A stretch of 64,000 bases of DNA, taken from Glandiceps talaboti. Taxonomy: Eukaryota > Hemichordata > Enteropneusta > Spengelidae. Made by a program: the position numbers and the translations under genes. Below the pieces are notes generated by a model. That model did no database searches and was not told the origin of the DNA. It saw nothing but the letters and a program-made list of their open reading frames with translations. The first letter of the stretch is position 1. Each line of letters opens with the position of its first letter. The DNA lies in contig NC_135553.1 of assembly GCF_964340395.1 (NCBI RefSeq), positions 1,465,001-1,529,000 of the forward strand. Reading direction: 5' to 3'. Of the stretch, positions 34,286 to 47,400 are shown piece after piece.

Positions 34286-36556
34286 ATGTCTGATCATCTG
34301 AAAACAATTAACTGGACTGAATTCATCGATCAGAAGGTGTTGGAAAAATCTGAATTCTTGTCGAGAGAACTTCTTCAGCAAAGTATTGTGACAGTCACCA
34401 GTGCATCAGAGAATGATAACCATCCTCAGCTGATAGTAGCAGCTGCAGTCATCACTGTCATTGTACTTATTTCTATTATAGCATGCAGTATATATTGTTG
34501 CTGTATACACTGTGAATATCTTAAACTTTGGAGAAGCAGCACCCTTAGTTTAAATCATATCGGTGACACATCAGAATTATTTCGAACTACTGAAACTGAC
34601 CCCTGCAACTCTTTGCCAGATGTTACAATAGGGCATGCATTATTCCGGACAGACCTTACAGGTATAGGACATGTACAGTCTAAATCAACATGTGTGAACT
34701 TTGATCTTGATATTTGTGATGAACAGGATGCTTATCAGGTCAGACTGTATAATGATCATTATTTATTGAATAATTATGAACGAACAATTAATATCAATCA
34801 AGTTCAGGATCATCAGGCAGTGGAAGAATCACAAGATGCAACCCCAGTGTCATCATCATCATCATCATCATCATCCCCATCTGTTTCTAGATCATCTTCA
34901 TCCGTGAATGATGAGGGAAGAGGAGTAAGTAAGTCAACTGGAGCACCACTGCCAGATGTTTCAGTGAAGGAGTTCTGTAAACACATGGAAAACAGTGAAA
35001 TAAGAACAGTAGAAGGCAAACGCGTTGTGTTTATAGCTCGTACAGTTGATGAGAGTGGAGATAAGCTTGTGTTGAACCTTATGGGTATCTCATTAACAGT
35101 ACCACCAGGTGCTATTGAGAAAGGACATCAAGAAACAATCTTCCTGATTTTGAGTTGGGACTTTAGTGACTACCCTGACTTACAGGATGATCAGTGTTTG
35201 GTGAGTGCAGTCATACACTGTGGGCCTCATGGTTTGAAATTTCAAAAGCAGTGTACGTTAGCATTTCAGCACTGTGCAGCAGATACCACACAGGTTAACA
35301 TATGGGCAAGTGAGACTGACTATATGCTAACAAAACAATGGCGACCATACTGGAAAGAGGGGAAAGAGAATAAAGATGAGAACGATGGAGTTCAGATCCT
35401 GCCAAAGGAATGTCAGATCAGTATCACTCATTTCACTCTATTTACAAGTTTACTGACAACACTACAAACTCAAACTGTCCCCAAAAGATGGCTACAGGTT
35501 GCTCCCTTTGCCCGCCCACTTGAAAGAGGGAAATTCTATGAAATCCGTATATACTTACTGATCAACACTCCATGTGCCTTGCAGTTTGCAAAGGTTGCTG
35601 AGAAAGACTTTGGAGCTGAGCTACTGACACAGCCAATAACATTCCTTCTTCATGGAGACCATAAAGATATGTGTCTTGAACTTGACAGAGTCAGTGAAGG
35701 ATGGGAGAATCAGGATAAGGATCTGGAAGTTGTTTCTTTCCAGACCATCTGGCAAACACTTTGTGTCCACAACCAGTTTGTCTTCAAGCCACAAAACACA
35801 GCAATATCACAGATAAATATGACATTTAATGCCTACCAGAATGGTCGAAGGTCAGAAGCTGTGAGTGTAAAGATTGTAGCCACATCTCAGGCAGGTGGTA
35901 ATAATCAGGAGTTTAATAGTTCCTGTCCAGTACAACCAGTGTGTAATGAAGCACTTCCTACCATGACAGACACAACAACAACAGATGCTGAAATTCAACA
36001 GAAGCAAAGCGGCATACCTTCATCAACTGAAGATAGGAGGAATGATGCAAAGAACGAACTATCAATGATTGATGTACGTCAAGTTTGTTCGTACCATATA
36101 CCTCAAAAACTACGAATCAAACTCCAAGCAAGACTTGATGGTCGTTGTCCTCTCTCCAACAATTGGAAAGCTTTTGCCCAAGCACTTGGTCTGGAAGAAT
36201 TCATAAATTGCATAGATAGACGTGATAGTCCAACAAATGTGCTGCTTAATGAGTATGAAAAGATGGGTAAAACACTACTACAGTTGGCAGAGCTAATGGC
36301 AGATATTGGCAGACATGATGTACATCGAGTCATCATGGATTATATAACAGAGCAAGACCAAAAGAAGTCAGTGTCCATCATTCCAGTGGAGTCGGTCACT
36401 GTTGTTCAAGAAACTGTACCACATTGTCCCATAAACCAAAATAGTCATTTTAAGCCAAGCCAAGAAAGTGTGTGTTCCAAACCACTCAACAGTCAACTCG
36501 CAGTCTTAGAACACCTGCCAGCCAACTTGGCTTTGATTCCTGTAACAAAACTCTGA
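34286..36556 (+). CDS. UNC5CL: UNC5CL-like membrane protein: TM, ZU5, UPA, Death
   Basis: 756 residues in one exon. A transmembrane segment spans about residues 48-74 (LIVAAAVITVIVLISIIACS, then Cys-rich). A Ser-rich linker runs to about 210. ZU5 starts near 250 with GDKLVLNLMGISLTVPPGAI, the family's 'VPPGAI' core. A UPA-like region spans about 400-535. A Death domain at about 603-690 has WKAFAQALGLEEFI and VLLNEYEKMG. One N-terminal TM with ZU5-UPA-Death and no Ig or thrombospondin repeats is the UNC5CL (ZUD) layout; MACC1/SH3BP4 lack the TM. Vertebrate UNC5CL feeds NF-kB signalling through its Death domain. It is longer than the roughly 518-residue human protein because of the 170-residue linker. 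The start has A at -3. Confidence 0.9.
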   Translation: MSDHLKTINWTEFIDQKVLEKSEFLSRELLQQSIVTVTSASENDNHPQLIVAAAVITVIVLISIIACSIYCCCIHCEYLKLWRSSTLSLNHIGDTSELFRTTETDPCNSLPDVTIGHALFRTDLTGIGHVQSKSTCVNFDLDICDEQDAYQVRLYNDHYLLNNYERTININQVQDHQAVEESQDATPVSSSSSSSSSPSVSRSSSSVNDEGRGVSKSTGAPLPDVSVKEFCKHMENSEIRTVEGKRVVFIARTVDESGDKLVLNLMGISLTVPPGAIEKGHQETIFLILSWDFSDYPDLQDDQCLVSAVIHCGPHGLKFQKQCTLAFQHCAADTTQVNIWASETDYMLTKQWRPYWKEGKENKDENDGVQILPKECQISITHFTLFTSLLTTLQTQTVPKRWLQVAPFARPLERGKFYEIRIYLLINTPCALQFAKVAEKDFGAELLTQPITFLLHGDHKDMCLELDRVSEGWENQDKDLEVVSFQTIWQTLCVHNQFVFKPQNTAISQINMTFNAYQNGRRSEAVSVKIVATSQAGGNNQEFNSSCPVQPVCNEALPTMTDTTTTDAEIQQKQSGIPSSTEDRRNDAKNELSMIDVRQVCSYHIPQKLRIKLQARLDGRCPLSNNWKAFAQALGLEEFINCIDRRDSPTNVLLNEYEKMGKTLLQLAELMADIGRHDVHRVIMDYITEQDQKKSVSIIPVESVTVVQETVPHCPINQNSHFKPSQESVCSKPLNSQLAVLEHLPANLALIPVTKL

Positions 36557-38446
36557 AAACTATACATGGTGCTGATCAACTTTGTGAAATGAAGATTTCT
36601 GTTGTACTGTGAGATAATGTGATAGCCAAAAAAGTCACTTCAAGGACAAAATTAATGCAGAGTCTAGATTTGAACGAATGTGGTCAGGATTTCTAGCTGT
36701 TACAGCACTTTGAGGACAACATGACATTGAAGGAACCCTACAGTTACTGTACATAGTCTCTGGGATTTGTTTGCTTACTGTGCCCATCACTTCTCCTTGA
36801 TCTTGGAAGAAGTGATAAATTTAGCTAGCAAGCTATTCCAATAGACTACATTGTGTGGGCAACACAGTGGTATATATAATATAGAAGATATATAACATAG
36901 CATGTCTATATAAACATAGATGTTGGAGAGAGTACAGTATTCTATACTGTAATGTAGTTAATTGTATTTGTTGTGTAAACTTTTAAAATATAACCAGAAA
37001 GTGTACAACTATTGTTGAAATATGTTGAGTGCTTTTTCAACATTTTACAGTACATTGACAAGTCATTGACAGAAAGAGTTATTTTTTTAAATGGAGACTG
37101 GTTGACCATTATTGTAACTGTGTGTGCATACACTTGAAATCATCAAACTTGGTTTCCTTTGTAATTGGATTTCTCATACATTCAAGAAGTATGAACCATA
37201 GAAGTTACTCACAATTTCTCTTGAGAGTAACAGTGCCTTTTTACTTTTTAATATATATTAAACGTATAGTTTTTTTTTGCATTTATTTCATTATGTTGAA
37301 TTTCAAATCTAAAGACTAACTGTTGAAGCCAGTTTATGGTAAAATTTCAACACATTATGTATGTATTACAGATTGCAAATTTGTGTGCTCAGTAATTTGA
37401 AAAAATTTATTTTATTTGGGACAAATACAAGTACCAATACTTGTATGAAGTTAGTTATAATATATTCAATATTCCTATGTGAAGGAAAGTGTGCCTTAAC
37501 TTTTGAAAAAAGTATTAAACCATGATGGAAGATGTTTTACAGGACTTGTCTATTTATCCCAGTGTTTCCTCTGAAGTTCAGGATGTATGGAAGATACACG
37601 GATTGGCTGCGTCATACCCTCTCATCAGATGGGATGGGGTGGAGGTACTAGAAAATTAGAGTTTTATTGAGATACTTCTACAAAATCATACTTAACAATG
37701 AGACTGATGTTGAGTTAATGCTTGTATGACTGAATCAAAGCCAGTGCCATTTTGTTTGTCAGTGTCTTTTATTTCAACCTGTATGTATACCGATATTTTC
37801 ATTATGTATATTTAAGAATGTTTCATAAAACACAGTGTATAATTTCCAAAGTAAACAACAAGAAGCTGCCTTTAAGTGGAAACACAGTAATGAAATACAG
37901 GTCTCAATCACATAGTAATGTAAACTTTCACAATTTGAAATTTTCTCTTTACAGTATTCTTGTGTAGAATGGTTACATATGATCTCAATGTTTATAATTA
38001 TGCTCTGAGGTTGTAATCTTCAAAAGTATAATTTATATGAAGAAATATTAGGTACTAGATTTTGATCAAATAGAACTGGATGTCCTACCAGGCATTCTGG
38101 GAAATCTAACATATACTATGTGATTTGTTTAATTATCAAATACAAGAATTTTATGTTGGCCTGATTGAGATAAATGTCAAATTGCATATATATTTATCCT
38201 TACCTAAACATGGGAAATTTTAGTCACAGTTGATGTCAAATTTGACACTAAAACTGATACTAGACTGTTACATGTAGTTTTGATGAATGCTATGTATCCA
38301 GTATATTTAGATATACCAATGGTCACTTTCGTGCCTTCGTGTGTGACCTTTTTTTTGACACTTTAGGGTATATTGGCTAATTTGTATTATGGATTATTTG
38401 TGTGTTATTGTGTGTTCACCTAGCTATTTATGATCATTGTTTTGTA
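36557..38446 (+). other. UNC5CL 3' flank and probable 3' UTR
   Basis: No coding signal. Candidate poly(A) signals are ATTAAA at 37514-37519 and AATAAA at 38688-38693, the latter just past the next minisatellite. The transcript end cannot be decided from sequence. Confidence 0.45.
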
Positions 38447-38635
38447 GTCTGCAGATTTCAGCCTTGGTAGTCTGCAGATTTCATTGCTTTGTGGTCTGCA
38501 GATTTCATTGCTTTGTGGTCTGCAAATTTCAGAATTTGTAGTCTGCAGATTTCAGAATTTGTAGTCTGCAGATTTCAGAAGTTGTAGTCTGCAGGTTTCA
38601 TTGCTGTGTAGTCTGCAGGTTTCAGACTTTGCAAA
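38447..38635. repeat. ~22-30-bp minisatellite, about 9 copies
   Basis: Units share GTAGTCTGCAGATTTCA followed by a variable spacer (GCCTTG, TTGCTTTG, GAATTT, GAAGTT). Confidence 0.9.
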
Positions 38636-38867
38636 AAAAAAATATGAATCTCATGAAAGATGTCTTACATGTATCTATACTTTTTGCAATAAAATGGCAT
38701 GAACCACTAAATATGTATATCTTGTCTGTTTCATATTTGCTAGTGTGATGTCTTATATTTGCTAGTGAGAATGAAATTGATATCAATAAATGTATAGAAA
38801 TGAATATTAACAATCTCTCATAATCCTTACTTTACTGTATATTCTTTACAAACTTTTATTTCAAAAA

Positions 38868-38935
38868 GTCCAGTGAGGGCTTTTTAATAGTATTAATGCA
38901 GGATAACCCAGTGATTTCAGAGAAAACCAAATATT
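38868..38935 (+). mobile_element. Decayed SINE body fragment
   Basis: AGTCCAGTGAGGGC, TTAATGCAGGA and GAAAACC occur in the same order as in the body of the SINE at 22572-22868, with deletions. No tRNA head is visible. Confidence 0.55.
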
Positions 38936-39089
38936 TGACATAAGTTGGTATAAAGGTTTTTTTTAGCTCACACCCTGGAAACATATTTTCTGTCTTGAGT
39001 TAGTCGGCAAATTTTTTTCCCAGCTTTTGGCCGGCAAAAATTGTTTTCCTTGAAAATCCACCAGCACCCCCCCCCCCCCCCGAAATCAA

Positions 39090-39371
39090 ATGGTGTACCC
39101 CTAAGACACACTGACATAGTGATTTTTATGGTGTACCCCTAAGACACACTGACATAGTGATTTTTTCTGTCAGCCAACTGGCATAGTTACATACAAAGCA
39201 ATCACACTTTTTAACAAATATTGACTTTACCTTTCTCTACTCTCGTGACTCTAGGGTTTACAATTAATCTGACGTGAACTTTGTACATTTATGACAAAGT
39301 AGGTCTCCGGCCACTGACAGAGAAAGGACCTATCTGACATGGCCACTGACAGGGAAAGGACCTATCTGACA
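39090..39371. repeat. Two local tandem duplications
   Basis: A 39-bp block with TGGTGTACCCCTAAGACACA is duplicated at about 39090-39166. A 32-bp block with GGCCACTGACAGRGAAAGGA is duplicated at about 39309-39371. A C-run lies just before (39066-39081). Confidence 0.85.
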
Positions 39372-39642
39372 TTTCCCGATATATGTATCAGAATGTTTCT
39401 ATCAGAATACAATAAAATATCGATAATATCGTTAATATTGACGTACTTAACCAACTATATATGAAAGGGGTAAAATTACACTTGTTTCTGTTATCGCGCA
39501 TGTTCACTCACCTGGAAACAAGTGTAATTTCACCCCTTTCATATATAGTTGGCTAAATACATCAATATCAACGATATTATCAACATTTTATTGTGTTCTG
39601 ATAGAAACACTCTGATACATATCTAGGGGAAACAAATGCCTG
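39370..39642. mobile_element. Foldback MITE, copy 2
   Basis: Same family as 9850-10161. It shares TATCAGAATGTTTCTATCAG, TATATGAAAGGGGTAAAATT, ACACTTGTTTCTG, TTATCAACATTTTATTGT and the right end GGGGAAACAAATGCCTGTGT. It is shorter because part of the central stem is deleted near 39500. The copies lie 29.5 kb apart in the same orientation. Confidence 0.85.
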
Positions 39643-41926
39643 TGTGTAGAGTCAAGAAAACCAAACATATAGGTATCTTTGCCTGCCAATCTTACTGATC
39701 AACACTAACAAATCATATAAACAACTATTGTGCATGAAGGGCAATTCTAAGGTAGAGGGTTTGAAGGGCAATTCTAAAGTAGAGAAGAAGGTTGATGGTC
39801 TATCAAGGAATCCTTTGACTTGGCTATTTGGCTTGATAATGCCATTCACCAGAGCAGCTGTTGATATTGAGTCTAGTAAACAAATAACAAACCATCATAT
39901 CTGTTTCAAAGATTTTAAAGTTTATTGAAAATGAAGTAAAATCCATACAATCCAGAAAATTCCATTTGCAATGTTGGAAAGATGTATTGCTATGGTTACG
40001 CATCACACACTGTGCCAAAACTGGTAATATTTTATCTTTACTACCACTTGTAAATGCCAAAGTGAAGGTGGCATTAATTCCTGTGTACAACAGAATATAT
40101 TAAATGATAAAACCCTGTGTCGTGATTTGAAAATTACAATGCTATAAATGTAATAATTGTGGTAGCATATCAATAGACGGTGAAAGAAAACCCACTATTT
40201 GTCTACCATCAAAAAACTACTGAATTGTTCTAAAACAAGAAACAACTACTCAATGTACTGTAGTAGTTCCTAACTTATTTTTACGCTCTGAGTTCAAAAC
40301 TTCTAGAATATATGATTCCAAAGAATGGAGACAGTGGTAGTAATTACTACACTGTTATATAATGATTTATATTTGCAGCTGCAAAGTTGTTTCTATTTCT
40401 CATTTACACTCATAAATAATCATAAATATCAGTCAAGAAAAGAGAAAACAAAATTACACTTGAATACTAAATGATACCAATATTAAAATGTACTAAAATA
40501 CAGTATTTTTATGTAGTATAGATAGAGTACTAATTCAGGTCTTAAAGTAAAAATCACCAATTTCAATAACAAATGGAAATGCCACTAAAAATTGGCCAAC
40601 TATGAGGACATCTTGGCTAAGTCTTTCATGCCATATCATCTTTGCATTACATTTCATCAGAAAGTAACACACACAACCTGATGATTCAGTTTCATTCAAT
40701 TAGAGTTCTACAATAGACATTGGTGTTACTGTCATAATCATTGGATCAACTGTTCCTCAGTCTCACCTTTAAAGACCCATGACTCAATCCTTGGTTCTTG
40801 TATTAGTGTTAACTTATCAATGAAGCCATGAAGATTATATACTAAAAGAAAATTCTTACTCCAGACCAATATTTCTAAAACTCTGCCAGATAAGTTTTTC
40901 TCATCCACCAATCCCAATATGCTTTAATGAAACTGGTATCAATAATTTATGTTCTTGATTACTCTTGTGTTTATACTTCTTTTCTTTGAACACACTAAAA
41001 CCCTTCATTCTTTGTCACATCTACTTTTACCACAAAATTAAACTTTGACATTCTGTACTCTCCATAAACTACAACGTTATGCCAAAATTTACAACTACTA
41101 TAAGGAAAAATCCAAACAAATATTAAGTTAAATCTCAAAGTAGCTAAAGTGAGCTGATTCATTTTACCAAATATTTTAAGTACATACTGAATTATTCTAA
41201 TAATTCTCATCACCGATACAACAGCTACAAAATGTAGTAAATGAACTCTTTCACAAAAATCTTTCAAACACCATAGAACTAATCGAGAGACATGTATCGT
41301 AATACTGTAATTTCATCCTATTAGTTATGGTCCATCAAGATTTCATATTTTATATATTGAAGCACAATACATTATATTATGTGAAACAATACAAATCTTT
41401 GACAATAATAATATAATTCAAATTTTATTAAATATATTTTCAAAAGTGACATTCTATAAGAACTGCTATCATATATTATACATGAAGACAGTATTTACAC
41501 TTTATTCTTTGGGAGCAAATATTTGAAATTCATTTACAATTTCAGAAAATAAATTCTGATGCTATTTTAAGGACTTAGAAAGACAATCTGGGATTCTGCA
41601 TAGTGTATTAAATGAGGTTTTAGGTTCAAATAATATGTTATTTGAGGTCAAAGTTCAAACTGGTGGCATTTTTGAGGTCAATGTTCAACTATGATATTTT
41701 AATGTCGAGTGCATCACTAGCCAATTCTGCAAAACCTATGAGTTTCTATGATAAATGCTTATCTATGATGTCATGGAAATAAAAGCTGCCATGGAAATGA
41801 GTATTTACACTACATAATACCCAAAAAACAACTGTTCGTTGTCATGGAAACGCCAAGAAAAATAAGATTTATGGAAATCAGATAATGACAGCATTTATAT
41901 AAAATGATGAAATGAACAATAATCCT
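39643..41926. other. Intergenic; one stray 34-bp repeat monomer
   Basis: No gene recognised. GACTTGGCTATTTGGCTTGA at about 39818-39850 is a diverged copy of the unit amplified at 41927-42258. Confidence 0.5.
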
Positions 41927-42258
41927 AGAGACTTGGCTATCCTGCTTGACAAAGTCATTCACAGACTTGGCTATTTGGCCTGACAAAGTCATTCACAGAC
42001 TTGGCTATCCTGTGTGACAAAGTCATTCACAGACTTGGCTATTTGGCCTGACAAAGTCATTCACAAACTTGGCTATCCTGCTTGACAAAGTCATTGACAG
42101 ACTTGGCTATCCTGCTTGACAAAGTCATTGACAGACTTGGCTATCCTGCTTGACAAAGTCATTCACAGACTTGGCTATTTGGCCTGACAAAGTCATTCAC
42201 AGACTTGGCTATTTGGCCTGACAATGTCATTCACAGACTTGGCTATCCTGCTTGACGA
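41927..42258. repeat. 34-bp minisatellite, about 10 copies
   Basis: Unit is GACTTGGCTATCCTGCTTGA then CAAAGTCATTCACA, with a second type carrying ATTTGGCCTGA in place of ATCCTGCTTGA. The two types are interspersed. Confidence 0.93.
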
Positions 42259-44410
42259 TGTCAATTGTAAGAAAATCCAGTGTGCCATAACCAAGTCTCT
42301 GGGCTATACGCAATAAACAAAGCTGAAGATGAAATTATTTATTTATTCGCCACACCTAAAGGATAAACTTACATCACAAGAAAGAAATGCATACAGATAC
42401 TTAAAAGAGAAAGACAATGAGAGAAAAAACCTTTGTGGGTTTGAAAACTGTGTGACTGTACAATTATAGATAATGTGATAAAAGGCTATCTGAAAGGATC
42501 CAAAATCTTATGTTAAATATCAAAGGGAGAGAGAAGATTAATAGTGGGGGGCAGGAGTTCAGAGGAGGGGAGGAGACATAGTAAAAGGAATACTGTTAAG
42601 GTGATTGCTTTCCATATACACAATAACTCTGTTTTCAGATTTGTAAGAACCCTACGTGTCTTTCTAAGTTCATTCCTAAACTTCTAAACATATCATTATC
42701 ACATTATTCACTATCATCGTCATCATCATCATCATCATCATCATCATCAAGTCAGCTAACTTGGGCACTTTTCACAATTTTTATCCATTGGTCTTTTTGT
42801 TGCATGAATGCTGATAGGGCAGAAAGATTTATACCACTATAGTCTGTGATTATTACTACATTTCAGAAGGAGAGGATGGTCACCATGGCAACTATTCACA
42901 AAACTCCTCATCTTATCTAATTACAATAACTCCAAATCATAGTTTAATCAAAACATTTATTTAAATGTCACAAAAAAAGATGTCATGGGAATGAACACTT
43001 TCATGAATAAATTGAAAAGGATCTTCTATATAATATGAAAACAAAGATGATGACAACGATGATGATGATGATGATGTTGAATGTTTGACATGTTACATGT
43101 CAAGGGTTAATGGGTATAAAAGTTTAAATTTTAGTAAATAGATGTATTATCTGAGATAAAGTTAGCATTTTTCAGAGATATTGTCTCAAATCTGATTCAA
43201 AAGTTGCACTGCAATGTTGCTTTGCAAAGATTAATAAAATTATTTCACAATAATACTTGTACTTCCTGTGCATACCTCATTTGTCATTTAATTTCACAAA
43301 ACATTATTTAGTCAGCTGGATAAGGTTGTTATATACTAAAGAAGTTATATATCATATTGTGTTTTCCTTAAAACATCTACTTTAGTGTGAAACCTGTCGT
43401 TTGTTTTTGTACTTGATTATTTTGGGTATTGCACATTTCAATAGCAATGCATTTCTGCCTTCCTTCCTAGTCTGATGGCAGTACGTACGATACATTCAGT
43501 ATATGAATTGATACGTACGATACATTCAGTATATGAATTGATGCTATTGTTTGACAGTCTGGATGCCAACATGGTACCTAAATCATCTCGGTGAAGGAAA
43601 GCACTAGAGTAATTGTTTGGCATATCACAAATATAAAGTGAATTTATGACCCACTTTAAAGCTTAACCTTTGCAGTTCTAAGGTCAAATAACTCTCACCA
43701 CACCCAGGTATTAAAATTTAAAGGTCAAAACACTTTACCCTTAGTCCAGGTATACTCCAAATGATGTCAGTGTGACCTGATTTCAATGATTTGATGTTAT
43801 ATGTGGTAATCTACATCTTATGACATCACGATGAGATACAGGTAGAAAGCAGAAAGACGTCACTATTACTAACATTCCTAGCAGTTTGACATATTCGGCA
43901 GACTCAGCAAAACATCTGAAAGGCATCAAACAATGTTTTGCTACAGTACCATATACATAGGCTTATTCAATACCATAGAGAAAATCCAACTGCAAACAAA
44001 AACACCTCATTTTATGGCCATTTTGCATTCACACGATTCTACATATTATAGTTGGGAGAGAAAGAAATGTAATTAAATGTTACAGTTTAACCTGTATTTA
44101 ATAGAAAAGTACATCACAAGATACAATGGTTATAGTTGTTAATAAAACATTTCTGAATGATGGAAATCATTCTACAGTTACTTCCTTGACCCTATTTGTT
44201 GACTTATATAGTGCATGTAGATTAACATCTAATATCCTAAGACACTTCCTAACTGCCTTGTCTGTATACTTTTGTACTTTTGCTTTGAACTGCAAATATT
44301 TGGATTTATTTGGATCCAGAACATAAATCCTTGCAGTGCTATAAAACCAAACATATTAACAATTTGTTTCATTTTAATAATAACATTCATTCATATTATT
44401 TAGTTGCTTT
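42259..44410. other. Intergenic, nothing firm
   Basis: Contains (CAT)n at about 42716-42750, (GAT)n at about 43047-43078 and a 30-bp tandem duplication at 43483-43542 (ACGTACGATACATTCAGTAT). No coding signal. Confidence 0.5.
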
Positions 44411-47400
44411 CCAATGCCTTAGTTTGTAGACATACGATCTGAGGCTATATATCCAAACCATGCCTTAGTTTGTAGACATACTATCTGAGGCTATCTAAAC
44501 CATGCCTTAGTTTGTAGACATACGATCTGAGGCTATATATCCAAACCATGCCTTAGTTTGTAGACATACTATCTGAGGCTATCTAAACCATGCCTTAGTT
44601 TGCAGACATACGATCTGAGGCTATATATCCAAACCATGCCTTAGTTTGTAGACATACGATCTGAGGCTATCTAAACCATGCCTTAGTTTGCAGACATACG
44701 ATCTGAGGCTATCCAAACCATGCCTTAGTTTGTAGACATACGATCTGAGGCTATCCAAACCATGCCTTAGTTTGTAGACATACGATCTGAGGCTATCTAA
44801 ACCATGCCTTAGTTTGTAGACATACGATCTGAGGCTATATATCTAAACCATGCCTTAGTTTGTAGACATACGATCTGAGGCTATCCAAACCATGCCTTAG
44901 TTTGTAGACATACGATCTGAGGCTATCTAAACCATGCCTTAGTTTGCAGACATACGATCTGAGGCTATCTAAACCATGCCTTAGTTTGTAGACATACGAT
45001 CTGAGGCTATATATCTAAACCATGCCTTAGTTTGTAGACATACGATCTGAGGCTATCTAAACCATGCCTTAGTTTGTAGACATACTATCTGAGGCTATCC
45101 AAACCATGCCTTAGTTTGCAGACATACGATCTGAGGCTATCTAAACCATGCCTTAGTTTGCAGACATACGATCTGAGGCTATATATCCAAACCATGCCTT
45201 AGTTTGTAGACATACGATCTGAGGCTATCCAAACCATGCCTTAGTTTGTAGACATACGATCTGAGGCTATCTAAACCATGCCTTAGTTTGTAGACATACG
45301 ATCTGAGGCTATATATCTAAACCATGCCTTAGTTTGTAGACATACGATCTGAGGCTATCTAAACCATGCCTTAGTTTGTAGACATACTATCTGAGGCTAT
45401 CCAAACCATGCCTTAGTTTGCAGACATACGATCTGAGGCTATCCAAACCATGCCTTAGTTTGCAGACATACGATCTGAGGCTATCTAAACCATGCCTTAG
45501 TTTGTAGACATACGATCTGAGGCTATATATCTAAACCATGCCTTAGTTTGCAGACATACTATCTGAGGCTATCTAAACCATGCCTTAGTTTGCAGACATA
45601 CGATCTGAGGCTATATATCCAAACCATGCCTTAGTTTGTAGACATACGATCTGAGGCTATCTAAACCATGCCTTAGTTTGTAGACATACGATCTGAGGCT
45701 ATCTAAACCATGCCTTAGTTTGCAGACATACGATCTGAGGCTATCTAAACCATGCCTTAGTTTGTAGACATACGATCTGAGGCTATCTAAACCATGCCTT
45801 AGTTTGTAGACATACTATCTGAGGCTATCCAAACCATGCCTTAGTTTGCAGACATACGATCTGAGGCTATCTAAACCATGCCTTAGTTTGTAGACATACT
45901 ATCTGAGGCTATCCAAACCATGCCTTAGTTTGCAGACATACGATCTGAGGCTATCTAAACCATGCCTTAGTTTGTAGACATACGATCTGAGGCTATATAT
46001 CCAAACCATGCCTTAGTTTGTAGACATACTATCTGAGGCTATCCAAACCATGCCTTAGTTTGTAGACATACTATCTGAGGCTATCTAAACCATGCCTTAG
46101 TTTGTAGACATACGATCTGAGGCTATATATCTAAACCATGCCTTAGTTTGTAGACATACGATCTGAGGCTATCTAAACCATGCCTTAGTTTGTAGACATA
46201 CGATCTGAGGCTATCTAAACCATGCCTTAGTTTGTAGACATACGATCTGAGGCTATATATCCAAACCATGCCTTAGTTTGTAGACATACGATCTGAGGCT
46301 ATATATCCAAACCATGCCTTAGTTTGTAGACATACTATCTGAGGCTATCCAAACCATGCCTTAGTTTGCAGACATACGATCTGAGGCTATCTAAACCATG
46401 CCTTAGTTTGTAGACATACGATCTGAGGCTATATATCTAAACCATGCCTTAGTTTGTAGACATACGATCTGAGGCTATCCAAACCATGCCTTAGTTTGTA
46501 GACATACGATCTGAGGCTATCTAAACCATGCCTTAGTTTGTAGACATACGATCTGAGGCTATCTAAACCATGCCTTAGTTTGTAGACATACGATCTGAGG
46601 CTATCTAAACCATGCCTTAGTTTGTAGACATACGATCTGAGGCTATATATCCAAACCATGCCTTAGTTTGTAGACATACGATCTGAGGCTATATATCCAA
46701 ACCATGCCTTAGTTTGTAGACATACTATCTGAGGCTATATATCCAAACCATGCCTTAGTTTGTAGACATACGATCTGAGGCTATCCAAACCATGCCTTAG
46801 TTTGCAGACATACGATCTGAGGCTATCTAAACCATGCCTTAGTTTGTAGACATACGATCTGAGGCTATATATCTAAACCATGCCTTAGTTTGTAGACATA
46901 CGATCTGAGGCTATCCAAACCATGCCTTAGTTTGTAGACATACGATCTGAGGCTATCTAAACCATGCCTTAGTTTGTAGACATACGATCTGAGGCTATCT
47001 AAACCATGCCTTAGTTTGTAGACATACGATCTGAGGCTATCTAAACCATGCCTTAGTTTGTAGACATACGATCTGAGGCTATATATCCAAACCATGCCTT
47101 AGTTTGCAGACATACGATCTGAGGCTATCTAAACCATGCCTTAGTTTGCAGACATACGATCTGAGGCTATCTAAACCATGCCTTAGTTTGTAGACATACG
47201 ATCTGAGGCTATCTAAACCATGCCTTAGTTTGTAGACATACGATCTGAGGCTATATATCCAAACCATGCCTTAGTTTGCAGACATACGATCTGAGGCTAT
47301 CTAAACCATGCCTTAGTTTGCAGACATACGATCTGAGGCTATATATCCAAACCATGCCTTAGTTTGTAGACATACTATCTGAGGCTATCCAAACCATGCC

